A stretch of DNA of 64,000 bases from Flammula alnicola (lineage: Eukaryota > Basidiomycota > Agaricomycetes > Agaricales > Strophariaceae), in the NCBI GenBank assembly GCA_015499995.1, contig JADNRV010000128.1:62001-126000 (forward strand), written 5' to 3'. The notes below the pieces were generated by a model that saw nothing but the letters and a program-made list of their open reading frames with translations, had not been told where the DNA came from and made no database searches. Positions 59,340 through 64,000 of the stretch are shown here, piece after piece; within the stretch, counting starts at the first letter, position 1, and the number at the start of each line of letters is the position of its first letter. A program made the position numbers and the translations under genes.

Positions 59340-59983
59340 CACATACCTTTGTTACAGTGTACCGTATAATATGGTACAGCGAACGTGTACACTGTGCCGT
59401 GTGATATGGGTTCAGCGAATTCGCTGAACCGGTGAATAATGTATTGTATATAATAGATAGTATACTATGTATATATAATATGATCTAGCAATACCTAATA
59501 CATTAGTTACACATGGCCGATGGGCCCAATAAAAGTAAATCGGCAATGCCATTAGGTTTGAAATTAGATCGGCAGTGCCGATGCCTGCTAAATCGGGTTG
59601 GCATTTCATTAAATATGGCCGATTGGCATTGTCTAAAAGGTTGCGAGAGCCTCTCTGCATCCCAATAAAAAATTCCAGGTTTTATTGGTGGTCAATTGAA
59701 TTATGTTGGGTTCATTTTGGTTGCTAATATTAATTTTATCAGACATGGTCCATTGCCAAATGTCTGGGACTGATGCCGATGCCGATGCCGACTCACCAGG
59801 TCTCGGCACCCTGAGAAATTTAATATAGATCATATTTAGATTAATTTAATCAGACACAGTGCATTCCCAAACATCACTGACTGCTAGTGCCAGTGCCGAC
59901 TCATGGGACATCCCCCAGCAGCCGATTCATTTTTTTCCAGGTTGTATTTATGTTTAATTGAATGACATTCTGGTCATTTGATT

Positions 59984-61560
59984 GCAAATGCGTCTAATAT
60001 GAATTTAATCAGATGTGGTCCAATCCCCCGTGTCTCTAACTGGTGCCGATGCCGATGCCGACTCACAGAGAACCTCTCGGCACCCTGATATATTGTTTTC
60101 CAGCCTTTATTGTTATTCAATTGACTCACGTTCTGGCCATTTTAGTCATAAATGCATCTAATATTAATTTAATCAGACATGGTCCATTCACGAGCATCTT
60201 TAACTGTTGCCGATGCCGATTCCGACCCACAGAGAACCTCTCGGCACCCTGATATATTTTTTCCAGCCTTTATTGTTGTTCAATTGATTCATGTTCTGGT
60301 CATTTTGGTCGCAAATGCATCTAATACTAATTTAATCGGACGTGAACCATTCCCGAGCATCTCTAACTGGTGCCGATGCCAATGCCGACTCACAGAGAAC
60401 CTCTCGGCACCCTGATATATTTTTGCCAGCCTTTATTGTCGTTCAATTGATTCACATTTTGGTCATTTTGGTCGTAAATGCATCTAATCTGAATTTAATC
60501 AGACATGGTCCATTCACGAGCATCTTTAACTGGTGCCGATTCCAATGCCGACCCACCAGACACCTCTCGGCACTCCAATATATTTTTTCCAGCCTTTAAT
60601 TGCTGTTCAATTGAATGTTATTCTGGTCATTTTAGTCACAAATGTATCTAATATTAATGTAATCGGACGTGAGCCATTCCCGAGCATCTCTAACTGGTGC
60701 TGATGCCAATGCCGACTCACAGAGAACCTCTCGGCACTCTGATATATTTTTTCCAGCCTTTAATTGCTGTTCAATTGACTCACATTCTGGCTATTTTAGT
60801 CGCAAATGCATCTAATATTAATTTAATCAGACGTGAGCCATTCCCGAGCATCTCTAACTGGTGCCAATGCCGATGCCGACTCACAGAGAACCTCTCGGCA
60901 CTCCCATATTTTTTTCCGGGACTTTATTGCTGTTCAATTGACTTACGTTCCGGCCATGTTAGTCACAAATGCATCTAATATTAATTTAATCAGACATGAG
61001 CCATTCCCGAGCATCTCTGACTGGTGCCAGTGCCGATGCCGACTCACCAGACACCTCTCGCCATCCCAATACATATTTTTGCAGGTGGTATCTATGTTCA
61101 ATTGACTCACGTTCTGGCCATGTTAGTCGCAAATGCATCTAATATTAATTTAATCAGACGTGAGCCATTCCTGAGCATCTCTAACTGGTGCCGATGCCGA
61201 TGCCGACTCACAGAGAACCTCTCAGCACTCCCATATTTTTTCTGGGACTTTATTGCTGTTCAATTGACTTACGTTCCGGCCATGTTAGTCGCAAATGCAT
61301 CTAATATTAATTTAATTAGACGTGAGCCATTCCAGAACATCTCTGACTGGTGCCAGTGCCGATGCCGACTCACCAAACACCTCGCCATCCCAATACATAT
61401 TTTTGCAGGTGGTATCTATGTTCAATTGACTCACATTCTGGCCAATTTGGTCGTGAATCCATCTAATATAAATTTAATCAGATGTGATCCATTTCCGAGT
61501 ATCTCTGACTGGTGCCAATGCCAATGCCGACTCATAGAGAACCTTTCAGCACCCCATTAA
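59984..61560 (+). repeat. Tandem ~163-bp repeat array, left arm
   Basis: About ten units, each containing CTAACTGGTGCCGATGCCGA, TCACAGAGAACCTCTCGGCA, a TTCAATTGACTCACGTTCTG-like stretch and ATGCATCTAATATTAATTTA. Starts of the CTAACTGGTGCC motif fall near 60037, 60200, 60363, 60526, 60689, 60853, 61016, 61180, 61343 and 61507. Open frames across the array are by-products of the repeat, not genes. Confidence 0.85.
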
Positions 61561-61689
61561 ATTTTGTCCAGGTTATATTTATGTTTAATTGAATCACATT
61601 ATGGTCATTTTGGTCGAAAATGCATCTAATATTAATTTAATTGGACACAGTCTCCTCCTGCACTTGTCTGGCTGGTGCCGGTACTCGTT

Positions 61690-62340
61690 ATTAGCTGTAT
61701 ATAACTGAATTGGAGATAATTAAAGGCCAATCAGGATTTTGTATAATAGCCTGACTGGCATTCAGTCGGACAGTATTTTATTAAATATGGCCAATTGGCA
61801 AATAATCACAGATTGCCTTAATATGAGTAGTAGAAATGATACAGAGAAAAAAAGTGGAGGAGTCCCAAAAATGCGAAATTGACTTACTTTGACATGTCTG
61901 TTGGCTATCTGCAACTAATAAGTTAACTACGGCACACTTTCCAATGTTTATATCTGATATTATATCTCTGAAAAAAGCCATAAAGCTTAGTGGGGAGCAA
62001 AAGTTCCAAGATGAATTCAAGGCTTGCTATTGCAAGTCCTATCTATCAAGAAGGGTGTCATTTAGCTGATCATGTCTTGAAGTTCATTGGCAGGTATACA
62101 AGATTTGCAAATGAAAAGGGTATGATTATCCATAATTATTATATGGGAAGCCTGAATCTCAGTTAAGACTATGAACTGATGACCTCCATCTCATGCTGAG
62201 GATGAGAGAGTGGTACTGTATAAGTCAAAATCAGTATAGGTATGTCAGAAAGACATGGAAATGGATCACATCTGGTGATTACATTAAGATTAGATGTATT
62301 TATCACCAAAATGACCAGAACATGATTCAATTGAATATCC
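61690..62340. other. Central loop of the foldback element
   Basis: About 650 bp lie between the inverted arrays with no recognised gene. Short frames such as one reading KKAIKLSGEQKFQDEFKACY on the plus strand (about 61971-62030) could be residues of a former internal gene but match nothing I know. Confidence 0.4.
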
Positions 62341-63300
62341 ATAAAGGCCAGAAAAAAAAATCAGGGTGCCGAGAGGTTCTCTGTGAGTCGGAATCGGCAT
62401 CGGCACCAGTTAGAGATGCTCAGGAATGGCTCACGTCTGATTAAATTAATATTAGATGCATTTGCGACTAACATCGCCAGAACGTGAGTCAATTGAACAT
62501 AGATACCACCTGCAAAAAATATGTATTGGGATGGCGAGAGGTGTCTGGTGAGTCGGCATCGGCACTGGCACCAGTCAGAGATGCTCAGGAATGGCTCACG
62601 TCTGATTAAATTAATATTAGATGCATTTGCGACTAACATGGCCAGAACGTGAGTCAATTGAACATAGATACCACCTGCAAAAATATGTATTGGGATGGCG
62701 AGAGGTGTCTGGTGAGTCGGCATCGGCACTGGCACCAGTCAGAGATGCTTGGGAATGGCTCACGTCTGATTAAATTAATATTAGATGCATTTGCGACTAA
62801 CATGGCTGGAACGTAAGTCAATTGAACAGCAATAAAGTCCCAGAAAAAATATGGGAGTGCTGAGAGGTTCTCTGTGAGTCGGCATCGGCATCGGCACCAG
62901 TTAGAGATGCTCAGGAATGGCTCACGTCTGATTAAATTAATATTAGATGCATTTGCGACTAACATGGCCAGAACGTAAGTCAATTGAACAGCAATAAAGT
63001 CCCGGAAAAAAATATGGGAGTGCCGAGAGGTTCTCTGTGAGTCGGCATCAGCATCAGCACCAGTTAGAGATGCTCAGGAATGGCTCACGTCCGATTAAAT
63101 TAATATTAGATACATTTGTGACTAAAATAGCCAGAATGTGAGTCAATTGAACAGCAATTAAAGGCTGGAAAAAATATATCAGAGTGCCGAGAGGTTCTCT
63201 GTGAGTCGGCATCGGCATCGGCACCAGTTAGAGACACGGGGGATTGGACCACATCTGATTAAATTCATATTAGATGCATTTGCAATTAATATTAGATACA
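62340..63300 (-). repeat. Tandem ~163-bp repeat array, right arm (inverted)
   Basis: About six units of the same repeat as the left array in reverse orientation. Copies of TGCCGAGAGGTTCTCTGTGA and CCAGTTAGAGATGCTCAGGA appear near 62370-62430, 62530-62590, 62700-62760, 62860-62920, 63020-63080 and 63185-63240. The outermost unit is nearly identical to the outermost left unit (59984-60090). Confidence 0.85.
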
Positions 63301-63799
63301 TTTTTGACTACAATGACCAGAATGTGATGACTGAATATAAATATAACTTGCATAAATGCTGATCGGCCTATGCTGACAGCCGATCAGCCATATGCCGGTC
63401 AGCCTATTCTACAAAATGCCGATCGGACACATGCCGATCAGTCTAATGCTGAATACCGATTGGACAAATGCTGATTGGCCTATTTTAATAAAATGCTGAT
63501 CGGCCTATTTATTTATTGCCAATCACCCATATAATACATAGTACATGATTATAGTATTCACTGCCGATGTAATTTAGTGTCCACCGGCACTGCCGATTTA
63601 ATTTTATCGGGCCCATTGCGCATTTACAAATATGTATTAGGTTGCTAGATCATATTATACAGTATAATGTATACTACCTATTAATAATTGTATACACTAC
63701 ATTATTCACTGGTTCAGCGAATTCGCTGAATCCACATCACACGGCACACTGTATACGTTCGCTGTACCATATCATACGGTACACTGTAACATGCCTACC

Positions 63800-64000
63800 T
63801 GGGCAGGAGCCATCTTCTATGCTGCCACCGATCCGGACATGGCCACCAGCGGCTCGGCATATCTCCTCCTCGATGATGGCCCTGTGTTCCTGGTCCCCAA
63901 GGAAGAGTTCAAGGAGGGCGTGTACAAGATGATCGACGACAGGTCAAATGCAGTACGGGGGTACGCCATTTTATTTCCCATTTATATGCGCGGGCTGCTG
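63800..64000 (+). pseudogene. SDR 3' part, continuing past the window end
   Basis: After the repeated GGCAGGA the frame reads AIFYAATDPDMATSGSAYLL, then LDDGPVFLVPKEEF and YKMIDDRSNAVRG. A GT donor (CGGG/GTACGC) follows at about 63960. This is the C-terminal region expected for the SDR that starts at 58154. The gene continues beyond base 64000. Confidence 0.82.

Larger units (their letters stand above)
59340..63799. mobile_element. Foldback-type transposable element, ~4.5 kb
   Basis: The ends are long inverted repeats. From the left, GTTACAGTGTACCGTATAAT, ATGGTACAGCGAACG and TTCAGCGAATTCGCTGAACC recur on the opposite strand at the right, giving at least 200 bp of terminal inverted repeat. 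Inward, both arms consist of tandem copies of a ~163-bp unit in opposite orientation. A central loop of about 650 bp (about 61690-62340) is single copy. The flanks carry GTGGCAGGA (59331-59339) and TGGGCAGGA (63800-63808), a likely 7-9-bp target duplication. No transposase was recognised. This is the architecture of foldback (FB/Galileo-like) class II elements. Confidence 0.75.

Noticed and set aside
60043..61560. Long repeated ORFs (units reading LTHVLAILVANASNINLI) across the foldback arrays
   Set aside because: They arise from translating the ~163-bp tandem repeat; the unit length is not a multiple of three, units shift frame, and the inverted arm gives the same peptides from the other strand.
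59331..63808. The 4.5-kb insert in the SDR gene as a giant intron
   Set aside because: A GT at 59331 with AG near 63806 would join codons out of frame, whereas removing the element plus one copy of the repeated GGCAGGA restores the SDR frame exactly. The long inverted ends also point to a transposon.

Overview
The window is genomic DNA of a basidiomycete fungus, most likely a mushroom-forming agaricomycete. Genes are split by many short GT-AG introns (about 50-75 nt), housekeeping proteins are fungal in type, and the accessory gene content (F-box/leucine-rich families, DUF6699-like, wax-synthase-domain and MYND proteins, and a conserved LPYELERDIF family) is typical of Agaricomycetes. All gene models below were spliced by hand by matching exon phase and protein-family expectation. 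No species can be named from the sequence alone.

Two housekeeping stretches stand out. At 4-23 kb lie LYAR (nucleolar zinc finger), ATG3 (autophagy E2), UTP25 (rRNA processing) and TOP3 (topoisomerase III) sharing a 261-bp divergent promoter, and SF3B3/RSE1 (splicing factor 3b). At 38-45 kb lie SEA4/MIOS (TORC1-regulating SEACAT/GATOR2 subunit) divergent from lysyl-tRNA synthetase. Further single genes are an Ohr/OsmC peroxidase, a GNAT acetyltransferase, glyoxalase I, and a large nuclear-looking protein of unknown function (54.9-57.4 kb).

The rest is dynamic accessory DNA. A block at about 23.4-33.7 kb (F-box A, MYND-gene tail, F-box B1, two wax synthases, Ohr, F-box B2) is partly repeated in the same order at about 45.4-52.9 kb (F-box A, MYND gene, glyoxalase I, wax synthase, wax-synthase remnant, F-box B remnant). 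Several copies are broken in different ways. A third F-box A copy lies inverted at 2.3-3.7 kb.

Mobile DNA includes a pogo-like MITE with TA target duplication (7605-8192), a Helitron-like element with two possible 3' ends (about 36.9-38.0 kb) containing a degenerate minisatellite, a hairpin element beside the GNAT gene, and direct repeats at 53.4-54.3 kb. The most striking element is a roughly 4.5-kb foldback-type insertion (59340-63799), with long terminal inverted repeats and inverted arrays of a ~163-bp unit, which splits a short-chain dehydrogenase gene whose 3' half resumes at 63800 and runs off the window.
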